64,000 nucleotides of DNA from Halichoerus grypus (taxonomy: Eukaryota; Chordata; Mammalia; Carnivora; Phocidae). Within the stretch, counting starts at the first letter, position 1, and each line of letters starts with the position of its first letter. Below are positions 11,050 to 22,839 of this stretch, one piece after another. The position numbers and the translations under genes are program-made. The notes beneath the pieces are model-generated. The model was not told the DNA's origin, searched no databases, and saw only the letters and a list, made by a program, of their open reading frames with translations. Where the stretch lies: the NCBI RefSeq assembly GCF_964656455.1, contig NC_135725.1, positions 50,537,688-50,601,687 of the forward strand. The letters run 5' to 3'.

Positions 11050-11345
11050 TTTCTCCCTCCATGGATGAATCTTTCTCTTTCCTAAAGGACAGGGCCAGTG
11101 AATCACATTAATCTGAATGTTACTGGCAGCTGTGTTGCAACTGCCAGGTGAGTCAGCCTCAGTATAAAGCTGTTCCTAATGTACGCTAAGTATACAGATG
11201 GAAAGAACTTGGGTCCCAGCGACATCATTTAGCTGTAGAACTTTACACATCTGGAATCCACCTTACCTTTTATTGCTTAAGCCAGTTTGCAAATATGTTT
11301 TCTGCCACTTATAGCCAAAATGATCCTAATTGATACACTTGCTTT
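11050..11345 (+). mobile_element. Probable MaLR/ERVL-type LTR 3' part
   Basis: ATGGAAAGAACTTGGGTCCC, AGCGACATCATTTAGCTGTA, TTATTGCTTAAGCCAGTTTG and the end ATCCTAATTGATACACTTGC match a pattern frequent at the 3' end of old LTRs. No internal retroviral genes are attached. Exact family not assigned. Confidence 0.5.
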
Positions 11346-11890
11346 CTGCTATGTATTAAAGCTTTTAAGAAAAAAAAATACAGAGTTTCAGCTCCCAAAG
11401 AGCTTATAACTATAAGGAAGCAAACGTATATATACATTATTATTTTCAGATAAAATAGTCACTATAGGATATATATACACATATGTAATATATATATATA
11501 GAAATCATATAAAATATATACTTAATTATAAAACCATGGGATAAATGTTAATGCAGACATTTACCATGCTTGGACAGCAAACACTCTCCTATCACATTGC
11601 AGGTAAAGTATGAAAGACACCACCAGACTACATGATCACACCATGGCTGGCCCAATTTCAGATATGAAATGCACATTTAGTGACTTCAGTAAGCAGCAGC
11701 ATCAGTGAATGTGGAAAACTGACCCCTATGAACATGACCTCCCTCACACTCAAAAGTTTGAATAGGCGATCATTGAACACAAAGGTAAATTATTCCTCGT
11801 AGAGCTCTACTGTGAAATATAATAACAAGTACCTCTTTATAAATATTAATTTAAAATGTTTTCAAATTTCATTTTTATTTAAAAATACCC
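11346..11890. other. AT-rich stretch with a TA-rich core
   Basis: 11424-11530 is dense in TATATA and ATATGTAATATATATA steps, with strong helix-unwinding character. The rest (to 11890) holds nothing I recognise. Confidence 0.5.
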
Positions 11891-11898
11891 CTGTTCTG

Positions 11899-12112
11899 TG
11901 GTACCTGGGTGGCTCAGTTGGTTAACTGTCTGCCTTCAGCTCAGGTCACAATCCCAGGGTCCTGAGATCTAGCCCTGCATCGGGCTCTCTGCTCAGCGGG
12001 GAGCCTGCTTCTCCCTCTCCCTCTGCCTGCCACTCTGCCTACTTACGCTCTCTCTCTCTCTGTCAAATAAATAAATAAAATCTTTTTAAAAAACAATTAA
12101 AAAAATAAAAAT
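11899..12112 (+). mobile_element. SINEC SINE, full length
   Basis: Head TGGTACCTGGGTGGCTCAGT, then the CTGCCTTCAGCTCAGGTCAC body, CT run, AAATAAATAAATAAAATCTT tail and a further A-rich extension. Flanks AAAAATACCCCTGTTC (11881-11896) and AAAAATACCTTTGTTC (12113-12128) are a target duplication with two mismatches. Confidence 0.93.
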
Positions 12113-12269
12113 AAAAATACCTTTGTTCCTGCAAGAAAAACATATACACCATGATTTATAGGAGCACTGTGGTTATAAATCTGTGGTGAGGGAGGAAATA
12201 GTCCTGGAAGTCCTCAGAGAGTTATCAGTTTGGGGTTCAAGACAACATTTCATCATAATTTGGGAGACA

Positions 12270-13870
12270 TTAGTCAATATTAACAAGTATTTATTGAGCA
12301 CTTACTATATGGCAGACACTGTTCTTGGCTCTGGAGAATCAGCACTGAACAAAAGAGAAAAAAATTACTTCATATGTGGCTCCTACTTAGTAGGGTTGAG
12401 AGAGTCAGATAATGAAAGAAATAAGTTATATGATATGTTACACTGATAAGTGCTATAGAAGAAACAAAGCAAAGTGAGATAAGGAGTGTTTGAACTGGTG
12501 TGGGGAAGGGAGACTGTAACTTTAGATAGGGTGGCCAAGGAAAAGCTCACTGAAAAGGTGTTTTGAAAGGAAAGATACCTAAGAGAGAGCATTCCAGGTA
12601 AAAGAGCTGGCAGCGGAGAGTCCTTGAAGCTGGACTGTATCTTGGGTCCAACACGGCAAAGAGCATCTGGAGAGAGTAAGCAAGAGAACCAGAAGAAACG
12701 TAACGGCTCCCTAAATCGAGTCAGGTCTCACAGGCCTTTGTAAGTTCTTTGACTTTTAGTCTGAAATGAGGCCACCAGAGGTTTTGAGCTGGAATGAGGA
12801 CACCGAAGTTAGGTTGCAACAGAGCTAAGAATAGATGGTAGAGCATGGTATGTTTAGGAAGCATGTAATTCAGAGTAGCTGAAGGGTCTTCTAGGAGTGG
12901 GCTGCAGTGGGTGCAAGCGTTGTAGGAACTGGATTATGATGGACCTTGTCTCTTTGATGATAGACTTTGTCTCTTTAGACGATAGATTTTAGACCCAGGA
13001 GTAACATGTTAACATATTTCAGAAAGCATGATTTTATGGCAATATTTCCCTCTTGTAGAGATAAATAAGAGTGAGGCAAAGGAAATGGTTAAGAGGCTCT
13101 GATTGTCATGATTTGGTTTAGCTACAAATTAAGAAGATCTAATATAACAGTAACCAACAAAAGGAAGTGTAAACATTGTCTAAGGTTATCAAAATGGTTC
13201 CTCAGTTGACAAAGATCTAGGCATTTTCTATTATTGTTGTTTTATTGTCCTCAACACTGGGTATTTATGTTATGGTCCAAGATGGTTGTTCCATTTCCAT
13301 CTATCACATATGTATTCTAGCCAGCAGAAAGAAAGAAAAGAAAAGGAGAAAAGCATGTCCCCCTGCTGCCTTGAAGGACAGGTCATGAAATTTGCTCATA
13401 CCATTTCTAATTATGTCCTATTGGTCAGAATTTAGCCTAGAGATGGCCACAGCTAGCTGTAAAAGAGACTAAGAAATGCAGTTAGTATTCTGGGAGGTCA
13501 TATATCATGCTAAAATTCAGGATTTCTATTGCTCCTGAGACAGAAAGGAAGAAGGATAACAGGGCAACGACCTGATCTGCAGCAGAGACTACTGCAGTAG
13601 TCCAGGTCAGAAGCGTTCAATGCCTGATCTCAGCTGCTAGCTCCATAGACAGAGGATAGCAGCAGATTTAAGAGATGCTTAAAAGAGAAATCAACCAGAC
13701 TTGGGCACCAAGTACCATTTCACTCTTGATTCAATGGATGATGAAGAGATACGTCTAATCTAAGATTTCTGGCTTAGAAATTAATTTTATGACAGGCTCA
13801 TTAAGTGAGATAGGGATTCCTGAAAAGGAACAGATGTGTGCAAAATGTAAGTTTGGTTTCATACAGGTTG
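12270..13870 (-). mobile_element. L2 LINE, long antisense copy of 3' end and ORF2 C-terminus
   Basis: It begins with AGTATTTATTGAGCACTTAC, CAGACACTGTTCTTGGCTCT, the reverse complement of the LINE-2 3' end. It continues with AGGGTGGCCAAGGAAAAGCT, GAGCATTCCAGGTAAAAGAG, GGCCTTTGTAAGTTCTTTGA and, after a poorly matching middle (about 12900-13570), CTACTGCAGTAGTCCAGGTC and TAAGATTTCTGGCTTAG. These follow the L2 3' UTR and the end of the reverse-transcriptase ORF. No long frame survives. At about 1.6 kb it is long for an L2 relic. The middle may hold another insertion. Confidence 0.7.
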
Positions 13871-13928
13871 TATTTTAAATTCTTTATGAAAGTCAGTGTC
13901 TGGCAGAAATCCTTATTTTTACATTGTT

Positions 13929-13970
13929 ATTTCTTTCTTTCTTTCTTTCTTTCTTTCTTTTTTTTTTTTT
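13929..13970 (+). repeat. (TTTC)n microsatellite with poly-T
   Basis: A run of about seven TTTC units passes into a run of 12 or more T. A pyrimidine tract of this kind is likely length-polymorphic. Confidence 0.9.
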
Positions 13971-14764
13971 AAGAAGAAGAATGTAAACCACAGGACACGC
14001 ATTCTTTAAAGTATAATAGTACTATTTGAATGCCTGAACTCCTTTGTCCTTCAGCCCTGGAAATTGCTCTAGGAAACACATTTCTATTAATTTAAGAGCT
14101 ACCTGTTATTTTATTTTGACCCTTCTGCCATTTGCTAGCATATAAGCATAGGTTACTAAGTTAATCTAACCAGTTTTATTTTATTTTGGAGAGGAATAAT
14201 GTTAATAAACTGTCTTAAAGCCTAGCCTCTCTTCTTTCGCATCTCCTGTGGTAATTATCCATTTAGGAAGAATCACCTCTAGAAAGAAGCCTCTTTCTTG
14301 AAATCAATACAAGAGCAAAAGCAAACAGTTGTGTAATAGCAGCTTCTGCCAGTGCTCTCTGTCAACAGGGATGCTTAAACCGTAAATGCCAATTAGTTTT
14401 AGTGGGTTTAGGGTTTCACCCTTGTAAGTAAGAGCCAGTAGTGTGTAACTAGGTTCTGAACCTGCTCTCCATTTGCCCTTTGGCCTTCCCAGATCCAGTC
14501 TTTCCAGAGACCTCATCCTGAAAACATGGAACATCCCAAGAAATAAATTCTGAAAAACACAAAAACTTGATCTGAATCAAAGTGGTTAAAAACTGGAGGG
14601 ATATTACCAAGTCTGAGACAAATGATAAAGACCAATGGTTGGTCTCATTAGACCTCCTCATTGGAGAATACAATGCTGCTACGATTATTACTACTGCTCT
14701 GAGTTGTTTGCTGTGACATGAACAGTCATTGCATTGAAGTGAGTATACAGACTGCAAATAAACA
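13971..14764. other. No gene or repeat recognised
   Basis: Open frames on the minus strand at 14304-14534 and 14449-14787 overlap each other and show no known domain. I regard them as chance frames. Confidence 0.45.
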
Positions 14765-15603
14765 CACGAAAAGAAGTTACACATCATTTGCCATAAGGAA
14801 ACTGAAAATCAAACCACAGGAGGTATCATTACACATCTATCATCCTGGCTAAATTTAAAAATTCCGAGAGAACGAATGCCGGTGAAGATGTACAGGAACT
14901 GAATCACTCACATGTTCCTGGTACAGATGGAAATGGTGCAGCCACCCTGGAAAGTTAGTTTGGCAATTTCTTAAAAAAAAAACAAAACTAAACAAAACTA
15001 AACTAAACATGCAACTACTCTTTGAATCAGCTATTGCACTCTTGGGCATTTATCCCAGGGAAATGAAAACCTGTACATGAAAGTTTATAGCACTTTTATT
15101 CATAGTAGCCAAAAATTAGAAATAACCCAGATGTCCTTCTACAGATGAATGGTTAAATAATCTATGGGACATCCATACCAATAAAAAGGAATAAACCATT
15201 GAAGTGGACAGCAAGGCGGGTAAATCTTGAGGGAATTATGCTGGGAATTATGTGAAAAATCCAATCCTGGAAAGCTACGTCCAGTATGATTTCATCTTAA
15301 TAAAATTCTTGAAATGACAAAATTATAAAAGTGGAAAACAGATGAGTTACCCAGCATGAAGGAAGGAAGGAAGGAAGTAGGTAGTGAGTGTATCTATAAA
15401 AGGGGGACATGAAACATCCTTGTAGGGAAAGAAGTATCTTTTTTTAACATTGATTGTATCAATGTCAATATCCTCATGTGATAACGTACAAGAGCTTTGC
15501 AAGATTTTACCATTGGAGGAAACGATAAAGTATAAATAGGATCTCTCTGTATTATTTCTTAGAAGTACATTTGCATCTACAATCATTTCAAAATAAAGTT
15601 TAA
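14765..15603 (+). mobile_element. Old L1 (L1M group), ORF2 end and 3' UTR
   Basis: GGTATCATTACACATCTATC, GGAAATGGTGCAGCCACCCT, TTATCCCAGGGAAATGAAAA, ATTCATAGTAGCCAAAAATT and AACCCAGATGTCCTTCTACA are landmarks of the ORF2 C-terminal coding region. The 3' UTR then ends GGATCTCTCTGTATTATTTC ... TTTCAAAATAAAGTTTAAA. Frames are broken throughout. It is 5'-truncated and carries a short GGAA repeat (15360-15376). Confidence 0.85.
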
Positions 15604-15794
15604 AGAATTTTTTTAAAGATTTTATTTATTTGTCAGAGAAAGAGCACAAGCAGGGTGAGCTGCAGACAGAGGGAGTGGGAGAAGCAGGCTCCCCGCTGAG
15701 CAGGGAGCCCAATGTGAAGCTCGATCCCAGGACCCTGGGATCATGACGTGAGCTGAAGGCAGACACTTAACCGACTGAGCCACACAGGCATCCC
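15604..15794 (-). mobile_element. SINEC SINE, antisense, in the tail of an old L1
   Basis: Left to right: AAAGATTTTATTTATTTGTC (tail side), AGAAGCAGGCTCCCCGCTGA, GGACCCTGGGATCATGACGT, CCGACTGAGCCACACAGGCA (head side). The perfect 16-bp target duplication TCAAAATAAAGTTTAA (15588-15603 and 15795-15810) is the terminal sequence of the old L1. Confidence 0.96.
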
Positions 15795-15810
15795 TCAAAA
15801 TAAAGTTTAA

Positions 15811-16590
15811 TTTAAAAATAACATACTATGAATTATATTAGCCCTGTTTTTGTGATTTTCATTCTCTTGATGCTTTTCTCATAATTTCTCCCTTCTTGCC
15901 ACACCCATCTCCCTGTTTCTCTCAGACACATCATATATCCAACCATTTCTTATACTCCATTGGTTTTCTCAGTCTTAATCCCCACCCAAATCTTGAAACA
16001 CATGCTTTGTCTCATGCCAGCCATAGTCAGCCAACTACTTTCCCATCCTGAGTTCAATCACATGCCCAGAGTCTCTGGTCCTTTGTCCTGCCACTTCCGG
16101 GCCCCTTTGAAATGCAACACTGCATGATGCAACCCCAAAATGTAGAGGAGTTTTACTCCCTAGGGGAAAAACTTTGGAAATGGAGTTGGGGGCAGGGGGA
16201 AGGGGCAGAATGGATGATATCTAGGCAGATAAATTCTCTTACTCTTCCTGCTCAGGAAATGGTTATTCTGCTATGTGCCTTATGGCTCATTGTAAACCGG
16301 TGGCTGGCGTGGCAGGCTACCTTCATGCTTTGGTTACTATTTTCTCCTGCCTCAGCTTCCTCTTCTCCTTCATTCTTACCGCTTTAGGATTGAGGCTTTC
16401 CCCCCAAAAGATAATTGCAGTTAATCCCTTAGTCTTTGTTTTCTGGAAAGTAAGACGTTAACTTTTATAGTTCCCACCCTCACCCACCACGTATTTTCTT
16501 TGAATGCCTAGACTAAGGCAGTCAGGCAGTTCTTTATATTTGTTTAATTCTTCAGGCTTGTTCTTGCCATTCTCTGTGATAACAACCAGC
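15811..16590. other. No gene or repeat recognised
   Basis: Moderate GC, pyrimidine-rich on the + strand around 15880-16000. No repeat recognised, and the short + frames at 16112-16461 have no known domain. Confidence 0.45.
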
Positions 16591-16599
16591 TAATTTGGA

Positions 16600-16830
16600 A
16601 GCAACACAGCATAGTGGTTTATAGAACAAATTTTGAAGTCAAACAGACACTCTTTGCTGTGACATTTACTGCTTGTTTGCATTTTGAGCAAACTATTCAA
16701 ATTTTAGGAGCATCTGTTTCATGAATAAATGGGTGATAATAATATCAATGTTGCAAGATTTTTGTGAGGATTAAATAAGTGATGTTTAGAAGTCCCTAAC
16801 AGACCACCCAACCTGGAATTGATATTAATA
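16600..16830 (+). mobile_element. MIR SINE, nearly full length
   Basis: CACAGCATAGTGGTTTATAG (tRNA-like head), TTGAAGTCAAACAGACACTC, TTGAGCAAACTATTCAAATT, CATCTGTTTCATGAATAAAT and TTTGTGAGGATTAAATAAGT appear in MIR order from head to 3' end. Confidence 0.85.
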
Positions 16831-17034
16831 AAGATTCCAGCTTTTCTCATGTTCTTCTCAGCAGTGATTCTTACCAATAACAGTGGTGTGACTTAGTCAT
16901 TTGGGGTCTTCCTGCTTCTCTAAACCATTTGCCCATACTTGTTTGCTCTAGGGCTATTTCCCAAATTGCCACCTTAGCAACAGAAGGAAAAGGAGCAGTG
17001 CTTGAATGCCTGGTAGCCAAGTGTTTATACTGCT

Positions 17035-17165
17035 AACCGTGGAAACAGGGAGTTACTTTACCTCTGTTAGCTTTCCTCTTCTTGTATGTAAATGAGAACA
17101 GCGGGGTATTGTGAGGATCAAATAGATAGCAGTGATCCCAATACATGTACATGGTGATCACAACA
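17035..17165 (+). mobile_element. MIR SINE fragment
   Basis: GGGAGTTACTTTACCTCTGT, then TTTCCTCTTCTTGTATGTAA and TATTGTGAGGATCAAATAGA follow the MIR core in sense orientation. Confidence 0.65.
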
Positions 17166-17627
17166 GTGTAGCGATCCTTCCTTCCTTCAGTTTTTTTAAT
17201 ATTTCACCTTGCCCTGAGGTTCTTAATCTCTATAGGGAAGACTTCCATATATGATTTCACTTTAGTACTTTGATGACTGGTATTCCATGGATATCCAGCT
17301 TAGAAACACCTGTTTATGGTGTTAAGTTCCAAAGTGCTACAGTAAGGCATGGGTATTTTTATATATTAATACATATATATAGAAGCAAATGAAATCAGGA
17401 ATTAGGGTACTTGATATATTTTTTATGTGGTTTTACTACAGCAATTTTCAAAATTCAGTGTCATAAATCTATTTTCGTTCATGAATGTTTGATATTTGTA
17501 TGGAAGGATATCATCGCCCATGATTTTAAAACACAAATTATGTGTTTGTGGTGTGCTATAAAATGGGCAAAAATAAATAGATGCATAACTATTGAATGTA
17601 GCTATTTAGGATTGCCCTTAGTGTACC
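17166..17627. other. No gene or repeat recognised
   Basis: AT-rich. A TATATA patch lies at about 17356-17382. The following A run could be a retroposon tail, but I cannot name a source for the DNA in front of it. Confidence 0.4.
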
Positions 17628-17720
17628 AAAAAAAAAAAAAAAAAAAAAAAATGTAGGGAGGGAAAAAAGAAAAACTAAAGAAAATTAATAAAACAAAAAA
17701 ATAAATAAATAAAAGGAAAG
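17628..17720 (+). repeat. 24-A homopolymer and A-rich tract
   Basis: An uninterrupted run of 24 A (17628-17651) is followed by GGGAGGGAAAAAAG and by AATAAATAAATAAA-type sequence to 17716. It is most likely an eroded retroposon tail or a simple-sequence expansion. Confidence 0.85.
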
Positions 17721-17739
17721 CACTTAAAGGAGCATTATA

Positions 17740-18250
17740 CTACTATTGTTCCTCGCAAGGCTGAAACGTGATATTCACCATAACTACCAATCACTACAGC
17801 TTTATTCAAGTACATTAGCCAGAGAGGAGAGTAATAAATTTAGTACTGGCTTGTTTCTCGTATTGAGTTACTTACTGATGTTAGTAGCAGTGGAATTACC
17901 GTGCTCAAATGAACACATTTATGTGCACCTGTGTAATTTAAGTGAGACGTTAAATCACAAAAATGTAAACAACTGTGTGTGCTATTTGTCAGAAACTTCC
18001 TGGGAAAATTGTCAAGCAGGGCTTCACTGCTGGTGTAAGAAGTAAGTGCATACGCTTCTGCAGTCAGCAGCGTGCCTCCTCCGGGACCTCCTTGAGAGGC
18101 CTCGCCCTGACTTTCTGCTGAGAGGCAAGACCCCTCCCCTCTTGTCCAGTGTTGCTGCTTCGGGCCATGTGTAGGGACAAAGAGACTTAATATGTTAATT
18201 AGCTTGCCCAGTTAAAATCCACTGTTTTTTCCCACTTCTGTTCCCAACTT
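17740..18250. other. Repeat-free block with a splice-donor-like site
   Basis: No repeat recognised. A + frame is open from TTG at 17746 to 18045 and is cysteine-rich near its end. Its stop overlaps GAAGTAAGTG, a good match to a 5' splice site, at about 18038-18047. A locally GC-richer segment follows (18060-18175). It could be regulatory or an unannotated transcript exon, but nothing proves transcription. Confidence 0.3.
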
Positions 18251-18425
18251 GTTTTTCTTTGTTCAAAAATCAAATAATTGGCAAGAAATGTTTATAGAGT
18301 ACACAGTGAAGTTGTATCTATACTCATGATTTAATTTGATCTTCTAGACCAAGCCTAACAGTCTAAACACTATTTGAATATGTTAGTAGGGAGCAAGGGG
18401 TAATCAAAGAGCTTTGTTCCTCTAG

Positions 18426-18622
18426 AGTAGTACTGTCGAGTAGCAGGTTAATATGAACCATATATATAATCTTAAATTTCCTAGTAGCTATATTTCACAA
18501 CAGTTAAAAAAAAATAGGTGAGTGATATTTCATACTTTTAGAACATCCAAGTGAAGACCACACTCACTTTAAGTGCTTAATAGCCTCATATGCCTAGCGG
18601 CTATCGTATTGGAAAGCACAGC
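18426..18622. mobile_element. hAT-type (MER1-like) non-autonomous DNA transposon remnant
   Basis: The left end AGTACTGTCGAGTAGCAGGT with CATATATATAATCTTAAATT and CTAGTAGCTATATTTCACA, and the right end TATGCCTAGCGGCTATCGTA with TTGGAAAGCACAGCTCTAAG, match a common mammalian hAT MITE with terminal inverted repeats. CTCTAGAG/CTCTAAGT at the flanks may be the 8-bp duplication. The internal part is shortened. Confidence 0.55.
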
Positions 18623-18639
18623 TCTAAGTCCAGATATGA

Positions 18640-19780
18640 TATAAGCTTAAGTGGTACAGAATTCTGACAAAGACTGTGGGATATTTCTGAATGACTGCAG
18701 ACAACCACAATCCTAAGCAATAATTTAAAATGTTTGGAACAGGAATTTATTTAAAAATTCAGTGTTCCAGATGCAGAGTTGGGTTTCGAGGTATGTGGAT
18801 AGAAAGGAGGTTGTAATATTTAGCAGATTACTTGCTTTAAGTTTTAAAGTTAATGATTTATCAAGATGACAGATAAAGAGGCAATCAGGCTGAGCTGTGG
18901 AAAATAATTCATGTCACCGAATTTGCAACTCAATGATATCAGGGTTAAAATTAGAACTGAATTGAATTAAATTTTCCTGGTTATCTTCCATATACCATAC
19001 TTATGGGAATATAAAGATGGATGAGGAAGATGAAATTCTTGCTCTTGAAGGACTCAAAATCAAGTGGGTGAAGGACATGTTCTATTTGAAAAGGATAATT
19101 TAAAACAAAACAAAACTCAATTAAGTCTAGAAAGACTTAATTCAGGAATATTGTTAGTTTTTAAAAAGCAATAATATGACTGTAGGGAAAATTCCATTTC
19201 CCCATTTTTCAGCATTAAAAAAATTTTTTGTATTGAGACAAAAATATTTAATTTGTGGATGCCTGTTTTAATAAATAACTTGATATGTAACCAAGATATA
19301 TCCAAAAATGCTTTTCCTACCTAGGTTTGTTTTTAAATTCACAAGTTGCTAAGGTGATTTCCTTTATAAATTATACTATCTCCTCACGATGGAAACAAAG
19401 AAGTTCAAAGAGTCCTTAAAGACATAGAAAATGGACATGATATTTTATGACTAAAATAGGATACAAAATTATAGATATATTATTATTTTAAATATATAAA
19501 TTTTACTTAGAAAATATATTCAAATCAAATTATTAGGAGTAGTTTCTCGGTCATTTATTTCTATTTGTTTCCTTTTCTTTTCACTTTTCAACTATTATAA
19601 AAGAATAATTTTCATTTTATAATAAAGCCAGTGAGTCTTATCATAAGGAAAAATAAAATAGTGGATTTGAATTCATAAAAATAAAAACTTCTATTAATCA
19701 GTAAATGTCAGGGTAAAAAAGGACAAAAAAATCTGAAAGAAATACGACAAGAAATTAATGCCCCCACTGTACAAAATTTC
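18640..19780. other. No gene or repeat recognised
   Basis: About 1.1 kb of very AT-rich DNA with no plausible coding frame. Some of 19680-19780 may belong to the L1 end that follows. Confidence 0.45.
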
Positions 19781-20115
19781 ACACAAATAGATTAAGAGTG
19801 TTGAATCACAAACCTGTACCTCTGAAACAAATAATACATTATATGTTAAAAAAAAAAAAAAAGAAGAAGATAGCAGGAAGGGAAGAAAGAAGGGGGGGAA
19901 ATCGGAGGGGGAGACGAACCATGAGAGACCATGGACTCTGAAAAACAAACTGAGGGTTCTAGAGGGGAGGGGTTTGGGGGGAGGGGTTAGCCTGGTGATG
20001 GGTATTAAAGAGGGCACGTATTGAATGGAGCACTGGGTGTTATATGCAAATAATCATGGAACACTACATCAAAAACTAATGATGTGATGTATGGTGATTA
20101 ATATAACATAATAAA
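19780..20115 (+). mobile_element. 5'-truncated L1, 3' UTR only
   Basis: GAATCACAAACCTGTACCTC, GAAACAAATAATACATTATA and an A run lead to GAACCATGAGAGACCATGGA, a G-rich stretch (AGGGGAGGGGTTTGGGGGGA, 19961-19980) and ACTAATGATGTGATGTATGG, then ATATAACATAATAAAA and a poly-A tail. This is the sense version of the 3' UTR at 5600-5850 and 50581-50920. Target duplications are not clear, and the left boundary is approximate. Confidence 0.9.
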
Positions 20116-20491
20116 AAAAAGAAAAAAAAAGTAAGTATTACAAGCAGATAGTCAAAGGAAAATAATACACAAAAGAATCAACCTCACTAATAATCAAAGG
20201 AATAGGAATTTAGCTATGATATATCATTTTCAAATATTAGAAAAATATTTTTAAATAATAAGTCCATATTATTATAAAGCATTTGATGTAACATTCAATT
20301 TTATTCACTCCTGGGAGATACACATTGGAATAAAATTTCTGGGATGTAATTTGACAATACTACTCATAATTTTAAAGAAATCTTGTCTTCATTATAAAGA
20401 AATGGTAAGATATTTGTACGAAGATTTAAATGTGAAGGTATTTATTTTCAAGCTTACCATTTTTTATTAAAATATTTAAATGTTAAAAAAT

Positions 20492-20690
20492 GAGGCACCT
20501 GGGTGGCTCAGTTGGTTGAGGGTCTGCCTTCAGCTCAGGTCATGATCCTGGGGTCCTGGGATCGAGTCCCACATTGGACTCCCTGCTCAGCAGGGAGCCT
20601 GCTTCTCCTTCTCCCTCTGCTCCCACCCCTCGTGCTCTCTCTCTTGCTGGCTCTCTCTCTCAAATAAATAAATAAAATCTTTTAAAAAAA
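20492..20690 (+). mobile_element. SINEC SINE, full length
   Basis: GAGGCACCTGGGTGGCTCAG head, GGTCCTGGGATCGAGTCCCA body, CT tract, AATAAATAAAATCTTTTAAA tail. Perfect 15-bp target duplication TAAATGTTAAAAAAT at 20477-20491 and 20691-20705. Confidence 0.97.
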
Positions 20691-20705
20691 TAAATGTTAA
20701 AAAAT

Positions 20706-21673
20706 ATTATAATGGCAAAGTAAACAATGGAATATTCATAAAAATAAACATCATTATCCAGTCATCAAAAATTATGTTTTCAAAGAATGTAAGAAGCTTC
20801 TACTCTTAGTAAACAACACCAGAAAAAACTCCCTTTATTCAGCAATGACTAACCAGATTTCAAAAGAAGTAATCCAAAAATATCAAAATTGTAAAATAGC
20901 AGTTACCATATTGGGTTGATTTGCCAAGCCTCTATAAAATAAGACCTCTTTAGTCTTTCATTAATGTTTTAAGTCAATTGAAACTTAACCCAATACTTTA
21001 TAAATGACTCTAAAGCTAATGCTAAGTTTTTTAAAATCTTTCTGAGGGTTTCTTGAAAGCAAAAGTCTAAAAGCAACCTACCATGTAAGAAATTCATATC
21101 CATCCTAGTATGGTAAAACTGGCTAAAATTATATATGGAAAACAGTATGACAACAAATTGAAATGCAGTAAATAGTGTTTGAAGATATAGAGCATCACTG
21201 CTGAAGATTTTAAAAAAGGAAGTCTTAAATTATGTAGGGTGAAGTTTGTTATACAGATGGATTAAAGAAATTTCTATGTGCCTTGTACATTCTTTTATTC
21301 TCTTTCAGTTATAACGCATACAAACTACTTTTTGTGACAGCCCAAAGAAAAGTACTAGTTCACCAAGAAATAACTAATTTAATGAAGACAATAAGTTATG
21401 ATAAAACTGTGAAGTAGCTGTTTTTTACTGGACATGCACAACCTGTGATATTTTGCAGATTTAACACTTCAGTTGAATTCATCCAGTTATCATTCCTTAA
21501 TAGCAAACTTTTGCAGCAGAGTTTAAGAAAGAAATAAAAAATGCTACAAAATTTCATTGATGTGAGCACTTTGATATTTCAAATGCAGCTGAATTTTAAA
21601 ATAAATTTGTTATGAAATACAATGTGATCATAAAAATCATACTACATATAAATGTTTAGATTATCCCACAGTA
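20706..21673. other. No gene or repeat recognised
   Basis: AT-rich, with no recognised repeat or coding frame. Confidence 0.45.
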
Positions 21674-21688
21674 AAGATTTTAAGAGAG

Positions 21689-21889
21689 GGGCACCTAGGT
21701 GGCTCAGTCGGTTAAGCATCTGCCTTCGGCTCAAGTCATGATCCGAGAGTTCCAGGATCGAGTCCTGCATCAGGCTCCCTGCTCAGTGGGGAGTCTGCTT
21801 CTCCCTCAGCCCTTCACCCTGCTTGTGTTCTCTGTCGCTTTCTCCCTCTCTCTCTCTCTATTGAATAAATAAATAAAATCTTAAAAAAA
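21689..21889 (+). mobile_element. SINEC SINE, full length
   Basis: GGGCACCTAGGTGGCTCAGT head, AAGCATCTGCCTTCGGCTCA body, CT tract, GAATAAATAAATAAAATCTT tail. Flanks AAGATTTTAAGAGAG (21674-21688) and AAAATCTTAAGAGAG (21890-21904) form the target duplication with two mismatches. Confidence 0.96.
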
Positions 21890-21904
21890 AAAATCTTAAG
21901 AGAG

Positions 21905-22630
21905 TTGCTGACCTTAAGAATGAAGTATGCATTCTTCTTTTTCCAAAAACAAGTATTCCAAATTTACTTACCTTTTTCTGCAATTAAAAACACTGCCAGT
22001 AATATGCTAGCCACCTAGCAGATATTTTTTGTAAAAAACAAAACAAAAACTAATGGGCCCATTTAAGATAAAGACAATGCCTTAAAAATACCAAGTTCTT
22101 AATGCTCTTTGAAAGATCATTTTAAAGACAAGTGCTTCAAAATGTACCCATCATTATGTGATTTGTTGCCCAAAATCACTTACTAGTCTTACATATTCTT
22201 AACTGTACTTTGAAAATTGGATATCTGATTTTTCAAATATTTGCTATTATTTAAAATAGATAATTTTTGTGAGTCATGAACCTATTTATTATATATATAT
22301 AAAAATGACACCTTTGGGTTTATTTAAAAGCAAAACTATTTTCTTAAAAAAATGGAAATTTAGCTTCCCTCAATGATTGTATAACTGGCAAATGAGTTTG
22401 AATAGTGAGTGTCATGATTTAGAAATTCAGCCAGTGATCCAGTTCTTAAATCTGGATCCACTTTTCTTCATAAAATACTTATTTTAGCTATGAGAGCTAT
22501 TAAAGTTAAATAAACTGAACTCAGAACCAGGCCATTGATTGCTATATCAGAAAGTGCTGAACAAATAATTTCATTATTATTTAACATTACTACTATTATC
22601 ATTAATAATATATTAAAAAACAATATTGTA
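21905..22630. other. No gene or repeat recognised
   Basis: AT-rich. A short TATATATATA run lies at 22292-22301. No coding signal. Confidence 0.45.
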
Positions 22631-22645
22631 GAGACAAAACATATA

Positions 22646-22839
22646 TTTTTAAAAGATTTTATTTATTTATTCGACAGAGAGAGACACAGCGAAAGAGGGG
22701 ACACAAGCAGGGACAGAGGGAGAGGGAGAACCGGACTCCCCACGGAGCAAGGAGCTCAATGTGGGACTCGATCCCAGGACCCTGGGATCATGACCTGAGC
22801 CGAAGGCAGACGGCTAACGACTGAGCCACCCAGGCATCT
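22646..22839 (-). mobile_element. SINEC SINE, antisense
   Basis: AAAAGATTTTATTTATTTAT at the tail side, GATCATGACCTGAGCCGAAG in the body and ACGACTGAGCCACCCAGGCA at the head side. Target duplication GAGACAAAACATATA (22631-22645) / GAGACAAAACAAATA (22840-22854), one mismatch. Several retained CpGs suggest it is fairly young. Confidence 0.96.

Noticed and set aside
17390..17651. Processed pseudogene suggested by a 24-A run
   Set aside because: The DNA before the A run matches no mRNA or repeat that I recognise and has no matching flanking duplication.
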